A stretch of DNA of 64,000 bases from Candidatus Rhodoblastus alkanivorans. GTDB lineage: Bacteria > Pseudomonadota > Alphaproteobacteria > Rhizobiales > Beijerinckiaceae. The stretch lies in the NCBI RefSeq assembly GCF_022760755.1, contig NZ_JAIVFP010000001.1:1071501-1135500 (forward strand), given 5' to 3'. Below the pieces are notes generated by a model, which was not told where the DNA came from, ran no database searches, and worked only from the letters and a program-made list of their open reading frames with translations. Position 1 is the first letter of the stretch. Each line of letters starts with the position of its first letter. A program made the translations under genes and the position numbers. Of this stretch, positions 8,170 through 16,778 are shown piece after piece.

Positions 8170-10680
8170 ATGATTTTCGATCCGCCGCGCTCCGCCCCCG
8201 TCCTGCCGATCGACGAGGCCCTGCCGCGCCTCGCGGAAAAACTTGAGGAAACCGAACGGGTTGTGCTGGTCGCGCCGCCCGGGGCCGGCAAGACCACGCG
8301 CGTTCCCCTCGCTCTGCTCGACGCGCGCTGGCGGGGCGACGGCAAGATCGTGGTGCTGGAGCCGCGCCGCCTCGCCGCTCGCGCCGCCGCCGAACGGATG
8401 TCGACTCTCATGGGCGACAAACTCGGCGAAACCATCGGCCTGAAGGTGCGCCTGCAATCCTTGAGCGGGCCGAAAACGCGAATCGAGGTGGTGACCGAGG
8501 GCGTTTTCGCCCGCATGATTCTCGACGACCCGTCGCTTGAAGGCGTCGCGGCGGTGCTGTTCGACGAATTCCACGAGCGTTCGCTCGACGCCGATCTCGG
8601 CCTCGCTTTGGCGCTCGACGCCCAGGCCGCGCTGCGGCCGGATTTGCGCCTTCTGGTCATGTCCGCGACGCTTGACGGCGCCCGCGTCGCGAAACTGATG
8701 CGGGACGCGCCGATCGTCGAATCGCAGGGGCGCGCTTTTCCTGTCGAGACCGTCTATCTCGGCCGCGACCCGCGCGAAAGAATCGAGGACGCCGCCGCCC
8801 GCGCCGTGCGCCGCGCGCTTGCCGAACAGCCCGGTTCGCTGCTCGTTTTCCTGCCCGGCCAGGGCGAAATCCTGCGCCTTGCCGCGCGCCTTGAGGAAAA
8901 CCTGAACGACGAGGCGATCGACGTCTGCCCGCTCTATGGCGCGATGGAGCGCGCGGCGCAGGATCGCGCCATCCGCCCCGCCGCGGAAGGCCGGCGCAAA
9001 ATCGTGCTCGCGACCTCGATCGCGGAAACCTCGATCACCATCGACGGCGTCCGCGTCGTTATCGATTGCGGCCTCGTCCGCGCGCCCCGCTTCGAGCCCG
9101 ATCTTGGCCTCACCCGCCTCGAAACCCTGCGCGTTTCGCGGGCCGCCGCCGATCAGCGGCGCGGGCGCGCCGGCCGCACCCAGCCCGGCCTGTGCTACCG
9201 GCTGTGGGAAGAGGCCGCGACCGGCGCGCTGCCGGCTTTCGCCCAACCCGAAATCCTCGCCGCCGATCTTTCGGGGCTGCTGCTCGACCTCGCCGCCTGG
9301 GGCGCGCGCGATCCGGGCGAATTGCTCTGGCTCGACCCGCCGCCCGCGCCCGCCTGCGCCGAAGCCCGCGCTTTGCTGCAAAAACTCGGCGCGCTCGATG
9401 CGATGAGCGCGATCACCACTCGTGGAAAGGCGATGCGCCGCCTGCCGCTGCCGCCGCGCCTCGCGCGCATGGCGCTTCAGGCGGAAAATTTCGGCGCCGG
9501 CGAGCGGGCCTGCGAACTTGCCGTGGTCCTGAGCGAACGGGGCCTGGGCGGCGATTCGCCCGATCTTGCCGGGCGTCTGGAGCGATTCGCCCGCGACAAT
9601 GCGCCGCGCGCCAGGGATGGCCGTCGTCTCGCCCATGGCTGGGCCCATGCGCTGCGCTCGGCCGCGCGCGAACTGGACGAAAAGAGCGCGCCGATCGCGC
9701 TCTCTCCCGGCGCCCTCATTGCTTTGGCTTTTCCCGACCGCATCGCCCGGGCGCGCGGCAAGCGCGGCGACTTTCTCATGGCCAATGGCCGGGCCGCCAG
9801 CCTCGAACCGTCTTCGCCGCTTGCGGGCGCAGCCATGCTCGCCGTGGCCGAGGTCGTCGGCCGCGCGGGCGCGAGCCAGATCGTCGCGGCGGCCGAACTG
9901 GCCGTGGATGAGTTCGAAACCTTGTTCGGGGCCGAAATCGTCGTTCGCGACGAGACGCGCTTCGACGCCGCGAGCGGCGGCCTGCGTCGCCGCGAGACGC
10001 GGCGCTTCGGCGCCTTGACCCTGGCGGAGCGCAATCTCCCGGTCGAAGCCTCGCTGGAAAACGCGCAGATGCTTGCGCGGGCCGCGGCCGCCTTCGGCCT
10101 CGACCGCCTGGGCTGGAGCAAGGCGCAAGGGCAATTGCGCGAGCGCGTCGCCTTCCTGCGCGGTGCTTTCTCAAGCGAGGGAGACAATCCCTGGCCGGAT
10201 TTGAGCGAGGCGGGGCTTGCCGAGAACCCGGAAGAATGGCTCGCGCCCTTCATCCTCGGCCGCCAGAAGCTCGACGAGATCGCCGCGGAGAATTTCGACG
10301 CCGCTCTGGCCGCGCTGATTCCCTGGGATCTGGCGCGGCGGCTGGAGGCGGAGGCGCCGACCCATTTTGTCACCCCCGCCGGCTCCGCCATCGCTCTGGA
10401 TTACGGCGGGGCGGAAGGCCCCGTTCTGGCGGTGCGGGTGCAGGAGCTTTACGGCCTGGCGATTCATCCGAGCCTCGCCGGGGGCAGGGCGCCGCTGACC
10501 CTGCATCTGCTCTCGCCGGCGCACCGGCCGATCCAGATCACCCGCGACCTGCCCGGCTTCTGGAAAGGCTCCTGGGCGGCAGTGAAAGCGGAGATGAAGG
10601 GCCGCTATCCGCGCCATGTCTGGCCGGACGATCCGGCCGCCGCCGCGCCGACGACCCGCGCGAAGCCGCGGGGAAGCTGA
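8170..10680 (+). CDS. hrpB: HrpB-type DExH-box ATP-dependent helicase
   Basis: A cytoplasmic RNA-helicase-like ATPase of 836 residues. Motifs in order: GAGKTT (Walker A, about 38-43), DEFHERS (motif II, near 132), SAT (near 164), a second RecA fold with SIAETSITIDG and QRRGRAGR (motif VI), then a helicase-associated domain and the HrpB-specific C-terminus. Length matches HrpB (about 820) and not HrpA (about 1300). ATG 8170 has AGAGG upstream; an in-frame TTG at 8152 is less likely. The cellular substrate of HrpB in bacteria is unclear. A long frame on the opposite strand is a composition artefact. Confidence 0.94.
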   Translation: MIFDPPRSAPVLPIDEALPRLAEKLEETERVVLVAPPGAGKTTRVPLALLDARWRGDGKIVVLEPRRLAARAAAERMSTLMGDKLGETIGLKVRLQSLSGPKTRIEVVTEGVFARMILDDPSLEGVAAVLFDEFHERSLDADLGLALALDAQAALRPDLRLLVMSATLDGARVAKLMRDAPIVESQGRAFPVETVYLGRDPRERIEDAAARAVRRALAEQPGSLLVFLPGQGEILRLAARLEENLNDEAIDVCPLYGAMERAAQDRAIRPAAEGRRKIVLATSIAETSITIDGVRVVIDCGLVRAPRFEPDLGLTRLETLRVSRAAADQRRGRAGRTQPGLCYRLWEEAATGALPAFAQPEILAADLSGLLLDLAAWGARDPGELLWLDPPPAPACAEARALLQKLGALDAMSAITTRGKAMRRLPLPPRLARMALQAENFGAGERACELAVVLSERGLGGDSPDLAGRLERFARDNAPRARDGRRLAHGWAHALRSAARELDEKSAPIALSPGALIALAFPDRIARARGKRGDFLMANGRAASLEPSSPLAGAAMLAVAEVVGRAGASQIVAAAELAVDEFETLFGAEIVVRDETRFDAASGGLRRRETRRFGALTLAERNLPVEASLENAQMLARAAAAFGLDRLGWSKAQGQLRERVAFLRGAFSSEGDNPWPDLSEAGLAENPEEWLAPFILGRQKLDEIAAENFDAALAALIPWDLARRLEAEAPTHFVTPAGSAIALDYGGAEGPVLAVRVQELYGLAIHPSLAGGRAPLTLHLLSPAHRPIQITRDLPGFWKGSWAAVKAEMKGRYPRHVWPDDPAAAAPTTRAKPRGS

Positions 10681-10726
10681 AATTCGCCGCCGCCCGCCGC
10701 CGCTTCGTGGGCGTCGTGGCTTCGTT

Positions 10727-10891
10727 TCAATTCTGGCGCGGCGGGTTCGGCGTTTCGGACCGCGAAGCTCGACGCTCGCTCGTCGGGGCCTGGCGATCGG
10801 GCGACGGCGCGCCCAGGACCAGTCCCGCATAAAGGCTGGGCGCGCCGTTATCGTCGAAGATCGCGCGCCAAATTTTCCGTAAAGCGCCCAT
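10727..10891 (-). CDS. Candidate 54-residue protein of unknown function
   Basis: A short frame starts at ATG 10891 with a near-ideal GGAGG seven bases upstream and ends at 10727, convergent with hrpB. The product begins MGALRKIWRAIFDDNGAPSL, continues with a hydrophobic LYAGLVLGAP stretch and ends in an Arg/Ser/Pro-rich tail of low complexity. The strong ribosome site in a 543-bp gap is the main support. No family was recognised. It could be a chance frame. Confidence 0.45.
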   Translation of the reverse strand: MGALRKIWRAIFDDNGAPSLYAGLVLGAPSPDRQAPTSERRASRSETPNPPRQN

Positions 10892-11223
10892 GGGATTCCT
10901 CCTTCGTCTCGAAGGTGTCGAAGAGTGAAATAATGTTGTGCGCTTGAATTAACAATCCGTAAAGGCCTTCGCAAAGCCCTGATCGGTCTCGAATTGCCGA
11001 GGTGAAGGCGATGCGTCAGCCGTGAATCGCGCGCTGACCGTAAGCCGCGTCGCCGGCGGAAACACGAAAAGTTTAAAGATTGGCAACCTTTGAGGAAATA
11101 AGGTGCGCTCAGGAAACACCCGAAATCTAAGTCTTCCACCCTTATGAATGCATAAACGTTCGCATTTTCTTCATGCCTTGATGGCGTTGAGATGAATGGA
11201 GAGGGTGACCAAAGAGGTATATC
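10892..11223. other. Non-coding stretch between two small divergent genes
   Basis: About 330 bp with locally lower GC, holding the 5' regions of the 54-residue (leftward) and 76-residue (rightward) candidates. No repeat, RNA gene or clear promoter pair was recognised. Confidence 0.5.
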
Positions 11224-11454
11224 ATGTATACCCACGACACGCCCGGCCGCTTCAGCTGTGAGCAACTTGAAATCTTTGCCAAGGCCGACGCCATGTTTGG
11301 AATGTCTTTTCCCTATATGAGCGAAATTCACCCATCCGCGGCGCGTCATTCTTTCAGCCTGTTCGGCCAGGTTCTGGCCCATGCGGCCAGAACGCCGCTC
11401 CGCGCCCTGGCGCGCCGCAAGGCGCCGGCCGGTCCCGTCCTCGCGCCGCGCTGA
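11224..11454 (+). CDS. Small hypothetical protein (76 aa)
   Basis: The start at 11224 has AAGAGG six bases upstream and the gene is followed, 44 bp after the stop, by a strong intrinsic terminator, so it looks like a real one-gene transcript. The product is mixed (MYTHDTPGRFSCEQ at the start, a basic tail RTPLRALARRKAP) with no signal peptide or membrane helix. The basic amphipathic C-terminus is faintly like DUF1127-type small proteins, but the match is too weak to name it. Confidence 0.5.
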   Translation: MYTHDTPGRFSCEQLEIFAKADAMFGMSFPYMSEIHPSAARHSFSLFGQVLAHAARTPLRALARRKAPAGPVLAPR

Positions 11455-11497
11455 GCGAAAGCCGGCTTCCGGTTTTCGAAATGTCGGCGCTCCAGTC

Positions 11498-11525
11498 GCC
11501 CGCGACGTCCCGTCGCGGGCTTTTT
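11498..11525 (+). terminator. Intrinsic terminator after the 76-aa gene
   Basis: A perfect ten-base stem (GCCCGCGACG / CGTCGCGGGC) with a three-base loop is followed directly by TTTTT. This is a textbook rho-independent terminator reading rightward. Confidence 0.9.
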
Positions 11526-11579
11526 GTTATGATCGCGACGCCCGGCGAGCAGCGGGCGCACATGATTGCGAGTCGCAAA

Positions 11580-11873
11580 ATGCATATTCCATCCGTCGAT
11601 CCCCTGGTCGCCGTCGGCGTGATCGCCTCGACCGCGGCGACAGACGCCGTTTACGTGCTTTTCAACGCCTCGGTCTCCGAGCGCAGGAGATTCGCCGCCG
11701 CGACCTGGAGCAGCGTGTGGTATCTTTTGTCCGCCTTCGCGGTGATCAGCTATACGTCGAACTGGATTTACGTCCTCTTCGCCGCCTCGGGGTCCTGGAT
11801 CGGCGGTTTCTTCTCGATCACCGCGCTGAACTGGATCAAAATGCGAAAGGGCGGCGCGCCGGCGACGGAATGA
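11580..11873 (+). CDS. Small integral membrane protein, unknown function
   Basis: The 97-residue product has a hydrophobic helix near residues 6-26 (LVAVGVIASTAATDAVYVLF) and two more helices after a basic loop (SERRRF), ending in a short charged tail. The start is uncertain: 11580 gives a compact membrane protein, but the frame is open back to 11481 (across the terminator stem) and another ATG lies at 11562. No Shine-Dalgarno is convincing. No named family was recognised. Confidence 0.5.
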   Translation: MHIPSVDPLVAVGVIASTAATDAVYVLFNASVSERRRFAAATWSSVWYLLSAFAVISYTSNWIYVLFAASGSWIGGFFSITALNWIKMRKGGAPATE

Positions 11874-12028
11874 GGGATCCGTCTCCTGGGAATGGCGCGG
11901 GGCGTCGGCCGGCGCGCTCGAAGACGCGAAGCCGGCTTCGACGGAAATCCCTCATAACGGCTGTCTGGCGCGGCGGCGCCCCACCCAGCGCGAGCAGGAA
12001 TCTCTAATGAATTGATTCTACGATAATT

Positions 12029-12105
<77 letters not shown>

Positions 12106-12289
12106 GTTCCGGAGCGGGTGTTTAGGGCTCGCGCGCTTTCCTGTCAATCGGAACGCGCGCCTTGGCTCATGAAAAATGGCCCATGAAACTAAACAATGAA
12201 ATCTTGCGGCGGCAAAACTTGTTCCGTCGCGCCAAAAACCCTAAAAGGCGGCGGTCCCACTCGGTCTAATCATTTGGCCCGGAGTCGCA

Positions 12290-12607
12290 ATGTCCGCCGC
12301 AGCCTTCCTCCTTCCCGTGTTCCGGGTTCTCGATATGGCCATCAACCTCTATTGGTGGGTCATCATCGTCATGGCCGTCATGTCCTGGCTGCTCGCCTTC
12401 GACGTGATCAACATGCGCAACGATTTCGTCCGCTCGGTGTGGAACGGCGTCAACGCCCTCACCGAGCCGGCGCTGCGGCCGATCCGCCGCTTCCTGCCCC
12501 CGATCGGCGGCATGGATATTTCCCCGATCGTGCTCCTGCTCCTGCTCTCCTTCATCCAGATGGAGCTGGGCCAGCTGGCGCGCAGCCTGATCGTCTCCTC
12601 GATGTGA
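12290..12607 (+). CDS. YggT-family membrane protein
   Basis: A 105-residue protein with two YggT segments. Its motifs include FDVINMRND and TEPALRPIRRFLPPIGGMDISPIVLLLLL, the family hallmark (EP-x-L-x-P-I-R-x-x-[IL]-P, then D-[IL]-S-P). YggT proteins are implicated in envelope or osmotic tolerance and, in other phyla, in membrane-protein assembly and cell-division placement. It overlaps the DUF167 gene by four bases, a pairing (yggT-yggU) conserved across proteobacteria. Confidence 0.9.
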   Translation: MSAAAFLLPVFRVLDMAINLYWWVIIVMAVMSWLLAFDVINMRNDFVRSVWNGVNALTEPALRPIRRFLPPIGGMDISPIVLLLLLSFIQMELGQLARSLIVSSM

Positions 12608-12936
12608 CCGCGCCCGCCTTCTGGACCGCCCGCGCCGACGGAATAGACCTCCATGTCCGGCTGACTCCCAAATCCTCGCGCGACGCCCTGGAAGGCGCCG
12701 AGACGCGCGACGACGGCGCCCGCGTGCTCAAGGCGCGGGTGCGCGCCGTGCCCGAGGACGGCAAGGCCAACGCCGCCCTGATCGCGCTGGTCGCGAAGAG
12801 CCTGAAAGTTCCGGCCTCGCGCGTAAAACTCGCTTCCGGCGCGGCGTCGCGGCAAAAGACCCTTTTCATCGAGGGCGACGCGGAGGCGCTGGCGGAGCGC
12901 CTCGCCGCGCTTTTTCCGGACGGTTCAACCGCCTGA
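12604..12936 (+). CDS. DUF167 (YggU) family protein
   Basis: A 110-residue cytoplasmic protein with the DUF167 core: I-D-L-H-V-R-L-T-P-K-S-S-R-D-A, then V-P-E-D-G-K-A-N-A-A-L-I-A-L-V-A-K and the S-G-A-A-S-R-Q-K-T strand. The GTG start overlaps the yggT stop (GTGA), so translation is coupled. The biochemical role is unknown. Confidence 0.88.
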   Translation: MTAPAFWTARADGIDLHVRLTPKSSRDALEGAETRDDGARVLKARVRAVPEDGKANAALIALVAKSLKVPASRVKLASGAASRQKTLFIEGDAEALAERLAALFPDGSTA

Positions 12937-13014
12937 AAGAGCGAAGGCGCCATTGCCAAGCCGCGCCGCCATGGCCTAAACGCAGAAGACAGTTCCGCGG
13001 GTCTGGGGGCAGAC

Positions 13015-14064
13015 ATGAGCAAGACCAATTCCGGCAATTTCTTCGAGGATTTCCAGCTCGGCCAGGTGATCGTCCATGCGACGCCGCGCACGGTGACGGT
13101 GGGCGACGTCGCGCTTTATACCGCGCTTTACGGCGGCCGTTTCGCCGTTCAGTCGTCTGACGCCTTCGCCCAGGCGATAGGCTATCCGAGGAGCCCGGTG
13201 GACGACCTTCTGGTGTTCCATATTGTCTTCGGCAAGACGGTGCCCGACATTTCGCTCAACGCCGTCGCCAATCTCGGCTATGCCGATTGCCGCTTCCTCG
13301 TCCCGGTCTATCCCGGCGACACCCTGTCCTCGACCTCGGAAGTCATCGGCCACAAGGAAAACTCTAACGGCCAGACCGGCGTGGTCTATGTCCGCTCGCG
13401 CGGCTTCAACCAGCATGGCGACGCCGTGCTCGAATATGTGCGCTGGGTCATGGTGCGCAAGCGCGACCCCAAATCGCCGGCGCCGGCGGAAGTCACCCCC
13501 CAGCTTCCCCGGGCGCTCGCGCCCGACCAACTCGGCGACGCCTGTCCGGTGATCGATCCGCGCAAATATGACCTCGCGCTTGCCGGTTCGCCCTTTCGCT
13601 GGGGCGATTATCTGCCGGGCGAGAAGATCGACCATGTCGACGGCATGACGGTCGAGGAGGCCGAGCACCAGCTCGCGACCCGCCTCTACCAGAACACCGC
13701 CAAGGTTCATTTCAACCAGTTCACGGAAGGGCAGGGCCGGTTCGGGCGGCGCCTGATCTATGGCGGCCATGTCATTTCGCTCGCCCGGAGCTTGAGCTTC
13801 AACGGGCTCGCCAACGCCTTCCACATCGCCGCGATCAACGGCGGGCGCCATGTCAGCCCCTTGTTCGCCGGCCTGACCGTGTTCGCCTGGACCGAAGTGC
13901 TGGAGCGCGCCGAAATCCAGGGCCGCGACGACGTCGGAGCGCTGCGCCTGCGCACCATCGCGACCAAGGATCAGCCCTGCGCGGCTCACCCCGCCAAACA
14001 GGGCGACGGCTATGATCCGAGCGTCATTCTCGATCTTGACTATTGGGCGCTCGTTCCGCGCTGA
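13015..14064 (+). CDS. mch: Mesaconyl-CoA hydratase (MaoC/hotdog family)
   Basis: The enzyme hydrates mesaconyl-C1-CoA to beta-methylmalyl-CoA in the ethylmalonyl-CoA pathway, which regenerates glyoxylate from acetyl-CoA in isocitrate-lyase-negative alphaproteobacteria. The 349-residue length and double-hotdog layout fit (first domain about 10-150, second about 185-345). Recognisable pieces are the N-terminal FFEDFQLGQVIVHATPRTVT, GRFAVQSSDAFAQAIGYPRSP and IYGGHVISLARSLSFNGL. The assignment rests on overall resemblance and length. The methylmalonyl-CoA mutase subunit at 53319-55136 belongs to the same carbon route. The gene is followed by a strong terminator. Confidence 0.82.
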   Translation: MSKTNSGNFFEDFQLGQVIVHATPRTVTVGDVALYTALYGGRFAVQSSDAFAQAIGYPRSPVDDLLVFHIVFGKTVPDISLNAVANLGYADCRFLVPVYPGDTLSSTSEVIGHKENSNGQTGVVYVRSRGFNQHGDAVLEYVRWVMVRKRDPKSPAPAEVTPQLPRALAPDQLGDACPVIDPRKYDLALAGSPFRWGDYLPGEKIDHVDGMTVEEAEHQLATRLYQNTAKVHFNQFTEGQGRFGRRLIYGGHVISLARSLSFNGLANAFHIAAINGGRHVSPLFAGLTVFAWTEVLERAEIQGRDDVGALRLRTIATKDQPCAAHPAKQGDGYDPSVILDLDYWALVPR

Positions 14065-14068
14065 AACG

Positions 14069-14101
14069 AAAAGCCCCCGCGAGCGTCTCGCGGGGGCTTT
14101 T
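14069..14101 (+). terminator. Bidirectional intrinsic terminator
   Basis: A 15-base perfect stem (14069-14083 with 14087-14101) starts with AAAA and ends with TTTT, so it can terminate both the rightward mch transcript and the leftward gene at 14125-14361. Confidence 0.9.
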
Positions 14102-14124
14102 ATGATCTCTTTCTTCGCGGCTTG

Positions 14125-14361
14125 TTAATTTCCGCCGGCGGTCAGAACGACCAGCAGGACCAGCATGGCGCCGGCGGAGGCGATGGCCAGGGCGCCGACG
14201 CCGGCGAGGCCGAAGGTTAGGCCGAGGACGACGGCCGCGGCGACGATCAGCGCCGCAATGATCATAAAGCCCTTGAGAGCGGCGGCTTCGGTATTGTCCG
14301 CATGTTCGACGGACGGGACCTCGACGACGGAAGCGTCGGCAATGAAAGCGTCGCTGCTCAT
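14125..14361 (-). CDS. Small two-helix membrane protein
   Basis: The 78-residue product has a polar N-terminus (MSSDAFIADASVVEV) and two closely spaced hydrophobic helices rich in Ala/Val/Leu/Gly (about residues 28-48 and 52-73), ending AGGN. ATG 14361 follows AGAGG at the proper distance; the frame is open further upstream without a site. The 268 bp between its start and the esterase end hold nothing recognised. No function can be assigned. Confidence 0.6.
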   Translation of the reverse strand: MSSDAFIADASVVEVPSVEHADNTEAAALKGFMIIAALIVAAAVVLGLTFGLAGVGALAIASAGAMLVLLVVLTAGGN

Positions 14362-14629
14362 GAATTCCTCTCGCTTTTGGCCTGTGGCCGGGACTGACAA
14401 AGGTGAAAACGCCGCTATTTTAAGTTGTCGACGTTTTGACACAGGGGCCCCATCGTATTCCGCGCTCATGGCGCCGCGGCCCGCAGCGATTGCCATACAC
14501 CCGCTTTCCCGAGAAAAAAAGTGGGGTCAGGAAAATTTATGCCGGCGCAAATAAATATTACGCCTCATCCGCAATGACCTGAATCAAATTTCATCACTGG
14601 CGCCTCGATGCGCGCCAGCGCTGCTCAAT

Positions 14630-15613
14630 TCATGCGCCGTTGCGTTTCAGGAACTCCCAAACCTTGCGCGCGGCGTCGAAATTATGGCCCTCGCTTGCGG
14701 GCGGAGCGGCGGGATGCGCCGTTTTCGAGCCGGTGTGAGGCGTCAGGGTCGCGATCCGCAGAAGCTCGACCGGCGTCCTGCAGCCCGCATAGGACAGGAT
14801 CGCGCCGCGCGCCCGGGCCACGCCGTGCGAATCGTGCTCGATCAGCGGACGCTCCTCGCGTTTCGCGCCGCAGCCCGCGCGCCTCGCGAACATGGCGAGG
14901 GTCTCTTCGGCGGGCAGCGCCTGGATGGAGCCGCCCACGAATCTGGCGTGGCCGCCTCCGAAGGGGACATTGGGATTGGCGACGTTATTGACGGCGATAT
15001 AGGCCGTCGGATTGCCGGCGCAATGCGCGAGATCGGCCGGCATGGCGGCGCCGAGCGTCGCGATGCCGGCGACGGAATGGCCGACGCCGCCGCAGATCGC
15101 GCGAAAGGCGAAGACCCCGCCCGATGCTTCGCCGACCAGGAAAATCTTGCGCGGGTCGCCAACGCCTGCGTTGACGAAGCGGTTGATCAGATCGTGCAGG
15201 AAGAGCGTGTCGCGGTCGGCGTTCGGCCCGGCCGCCACCGGCCAGCCGCCGGCCAGAGGCTCGGGATACAGGAAAACCGGCTTGCGCGATTCGACGATCT
15301 CCTGGAAGGCGAGGCGATGGCGCCTGACGCCGCCGTTCCTCGGACGCAGGACGATGATCAGCGGCCGGCGGCGCAGCTTCAGAGCCGCATGCTGGATGAC
15401 GACGGCGGACCGGGTGACGCCGCCCGACTGCATATAGAGCCGCGCCGACGCCAAGGCGGAGGCCGGCAGGCCCAAGGCGGCGAGGCCGTACGCGATCAGC
15501 CCCGCCGCGATCGCGGCGAAACCTCGGGCGCGCCAGCGGGCCGGCGCCCGCTCCATTTTCACGCGCCCCGACGCGAGCGCCCCGGCGCGAGCGGAAAAGC
15601 CGAACAGGAACAT
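14630..15613 (-). CDS. Secreted alpha/beta-hydrolase-like protein (LpqC/PHB-depolymerase esterase type) with displaced nucleophile
   Basis: A 327-residue protein with an N-terminal hydrophobic segment after a basic region (about residues 20-45), so exported or membrane-anchored. The body resembles the LpqC/poly(3-hydroxybutyrate) depolymerase esterases: a strand R-R-P-L-I-I-V-L-R-P, a D-x-x-F-L-H-D-L-I block, and the nucleophile turn. That turn reads GEASGG, whereas the family has G-x-S-x-G-G, so Ala sits where the catalytic Ser is expected, with a Ser one residue later. A C-terminal H-x-F-D stretch (EGHNFDAARKVWEFL) fits the catalytic His region. It may be inactive or noncanonical. The start at 15613 has GGAGA upstream. 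Confidence 0.62.
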   Translation of the reverse strand: MFLFGFSARAGALASGRVKMERAPARWRARGFAAIAAGLIAYGLAALGLPASALASARLYMQSGGVTRSAVVIQHAALKLRRRPLIIVLRPRNGGVRRHRLAFQEIVESRKPVFLYPEPLAGGWPVAAGPNADRDTLFLHDLINRFVNAGVGDPRKIFLVGEASGGVFAFRAICGGVGHSVAGIATLGAAMPADLAHCAGNPTAYIAVNNVANPNVPFGGGHARFVGGSIQALPAEETLAMFARRAGCGAKREERPLIEHDSHGVARARGAILSYAGCRTPVELLRIATLTPHTGSKTAHPAAPPASEGHNFDAARKVWEFLKRNGA

Positions 15614-15909
15614 GATATCGTCTCCAACCACCTTAGCTTTGGCTTCTTTGCATTGCGAAAGCAAGACATTCGCCTGACAGGCCCGCAAAATCGCGCCTTT
15701 CCGCGCTGGCGCGGGCCTTGCTCGGGCGGCGGGAACCCCGAATCGCCGGCCTCCAAAGCCGGCCGGCCTACATCGAAGGGCTGACGTCGAGCTCATTGCG
15801 CAGTGCACGCGTTTCCATTAGTGAGTGTTCGACCCTTGGGTTTATCTTGCGTTGCCCGGCGTTTACCGCGCCGCAAAACTGTCTCTGTCCGAACAGGAAG
15901 GGTGATTCC

Positions 15910-16317
15910 ATGGCCGATCCCAGCCCGATTCCGCTGGAGCAGCGCCGCCCGCTCTCGCCGCATCTGCAAATCTACAAATGGACGCCGACCATGGCCGCGT
16001 CCATCGCCCATCGCGCCACCGGCGTGGCGCTTTATGCGGGCACCGTCCTGCTGCTGTTCTATCTGCTCGCGGCGGCGGGCGACGCCCACAGCTTCAATTT
16101 CATCTCCGCCATTTTCGGCTCCTTCCTCGGTCAACTCGTCCTCTTCGGCTACACTTTCGTGCTGCTGCTGCATGTGATGGGAGGCCTTCGCCACGCCATC
16201 TGGGACGCGGGAGAGGGTTTCGATCCGGTATGGCGCGACAGGCTTTCGGTGGGCTCGGCCGCCTCGGCGGCGGTTCTCACCATCCTGCTGTGGATCGTCT
16301 CCTTCATCATCCGCTAA
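15910..16317 (+). CDS. sdhC: Succinate dehydrogenase cytochrome b556 subunit
   Basis: Membrane anchor of complex II that binds haem b and ubiquinone. The 135-residue protein has the SdhC opening RPLSPHLQIYKW, the signature S-I-A-H-R-A-T-G-V-A-L-Y, three membrane helices and H-V-M-G-G-L-R-H-A-I-W-D carrying the axial haem His. GGAAGGG precedes ATG 15910. It leads the sdhCDAB operon; the 296-bp upstream region should hold the promoter, though none was assigned with confidence. Confidence 0.96.
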   Translation: MADPSPIPLEQRRPLSPHLQIYKWTPTMAASIAHRATGVALYAGTVLLLFYLLAAAGDAHSFNFISAIFGSFLGQLVLFGYTFVLLLHVMGGLRHAIWDAGEGFDPVWRDRLSVGSAASAAVLTILLWIVSFIIR

Positions 16318-16328
16318 AGGCCCGCCCG

Positions 16329-16718
16329 ATGAACCAGAAAGCCACGCTTCAGACGCCCCGTTCGCGCGTAAAATATCTCGGATCGGCAAAATCCGGCACC
16401 CATCACGTCTGGATGATGCGTCTGACCTCCTTCGCGCTGCTGCCGCTCACCATCGCCTTCATCGTGGTCGTGCTTTCGCTCGCCGGGCGCGATTTCCAGA
16501 GCGCCCGCATTTTCCTCGGCTCGCCCTTTCCCTCGATCCTCATGCTGCTCTTCGTTGGCGTCGGCGTCTATCACATGACGCTCGGCATGCAGGTGATCAT
16601 CGAGGATTATATTCACGTCGAACGGACGAAAAGCCTCGCTCTGATGGCCAATATCTGCTTCGGCCTGCTGATGGGCGCGGCTTTGGTCTATGCCGTGCTG
16701 CGCCTGAGCTTCACCTGA
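16329..16718 (+). CDS. sdhD: Succinate dehydrogenase membrane anchor subunit
   Basis: Second membrane anchor of complex II, 129 residues with three helices. Typical SdhD features are the N-terminal R-V-K-Y-L-G-S-A-K-S-G-T-H-H-V-W-M-M-R-L-T and the quinone/haem region Y-H-M-T-L-G-M-Q-V-I-I-E-D-Y. It starts 11 bp after sdhC and precedes sdhA by 60 bp. Confidence 0.95.
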   Translation: MNQKATLQTPRSRVKYLGSAKSGTHHVWMMRLTSFALLPLTIAFIVVVLSLAGRDFQSARIFLGSPFPSILMLLFVGVGVYHMTLGMQVIIEDYIHVERTKSLALMANICFGLLMGAALVYAVLRLSFT

Positions 16719-16778
16719 TTTTCGCGCGGGCGAGCCCGAGCCGCCCGGCATCTGCAATTCCTGTTTGAGGGGTTTCCC

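Noticed and set aside
8077-10134. 685-codon minus-strand frame opposite hrpB
   Set aside because: The plus strand has all DExH helicase motifs; the antisense product is low-complexity and has no family features.
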